This document shows, piece after piece, positions 5,433-5,523 of a stretch of 5,523 nucleotides of DNA. A model generated the notes under the pieces. It worked only from the letters and a program-made list of their open reading frames with translations. It had not been told where the DNA came from and did no database searches. The translations under genes were made by a program, and so were the position numbers. Source of the DNA: Clostridium sp. UBA5530. Lineage in GTDB: Bacteria; Bacillota; Clostridia; Clostridiales; Clostridiaceae. The stretch lies in the NCBI GenBank assembly GCA_002423705.1, contig DINW01000005.1, forward strand, positions 1 through 5,523. Direction: 5' to 3'. The number at the start of each line of letters is the position of its first letter. Position 1 is the stretch's first letter.

Positions 5433-5523
5433 TATTTATGTAGAATATATACACAAGAATAAACTGGAAAAACCTCATTTAGAGTAGTTACGGAGAACCG
5501 AATCATAAGTAATATTGTATTTA
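5433..5523. other. Right-hand edge, no gene recognised
   Basis: Beyond the - strand promoter I see no supported gene, hairpin or repeat up to the window end. One - strand frame is open for 15 codons from the edge to a TGA at 5477-5475 and could be the tail of a gene beyond the window, but that length is expected by chance. Confidence 0.3.

Noticed and set aside
5475..5522. 15-codon - strand frame from the right edge to a TGA, possible tail of a gene outside the window
   Set aside because: An open stretch of this length is expected by chance and the residues match nothing I recognise.

Overview
The window is AT-rich DNA with strong purine-rich ribosome binding sites, mostly ATG starts and many AAA, ATA and TTA codons. 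This fits a low-GC Firmicute, most likely Clostridium or a close relative; the genus is inferred from composition and style only. All the larger genes read on the + strand. One small gene near the right end reads on the - strand.

Left part (1-1130): a transglutaminase-like protein enters from beyond the left edge and stops at 639. A loosely packed stretch follows, holding a 24-codon ORF with a very good ribosome binding site (676-750), a three-helix membrane protein with a DUF1648-type signature (780-1055), and an ATG-less reading frame that looks like a gene tail and ends in an ATGA overlap with the next gene.

Centre (1131-4970): the core is a tightly coupled two-gene unit. The first gene is a MoxR/CobS-type AAA+ ATPase carrying about 240 N-terminal residues I do not recognise. 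The second, whose start overlaps the ATPase stop by one base, encodes a CobT-like protein with a C-terminal von Willebrand factor A (VWA) domain with a metal-binding MIDAS motif and an N-terminal HExxH zinc-protease-like motif. A Nudix hydrolase starts 22 bases later and is probably cotranscribed. In known MoxR-VWA pairs (CobS/CobT, NorQ/NorD, CbbQ/CbbO) the AAA+ ring and its VWA partner use ATP to remodel a client or help insert metal. No cobalamin, nitric oxide or RuBisCO gene is present here, so the client is unknown. The HExxH motif suggests a metallopeptidase-like or metal-handling step. A promoter with a perfect TTGACA box inside the end of the membrane-protein gene could drive this unit.

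Right part (4971-5523): this holds what looks like a type I toxin-antitoxin locus. A 51-codon - strand ORF (5157-5312) encodes a hydrophobic segment followed by a lysine-rich tail and has its own extended -10 promoter. Its 5' leader carries a C5 run that can pair either with an upstream G5 run or with the G-rich Shine-Dalgarno sequence. Facing it on the + strand is an extended -10 promoter for a roughly 130-nt RNA with a 5' hairpin. Both transcripts would end at a shared bidirectional terminator (5144-5177), leaving their 3' ends complementary. The architecture is seen in the sequence; the toxin-antitoxin role is inference.
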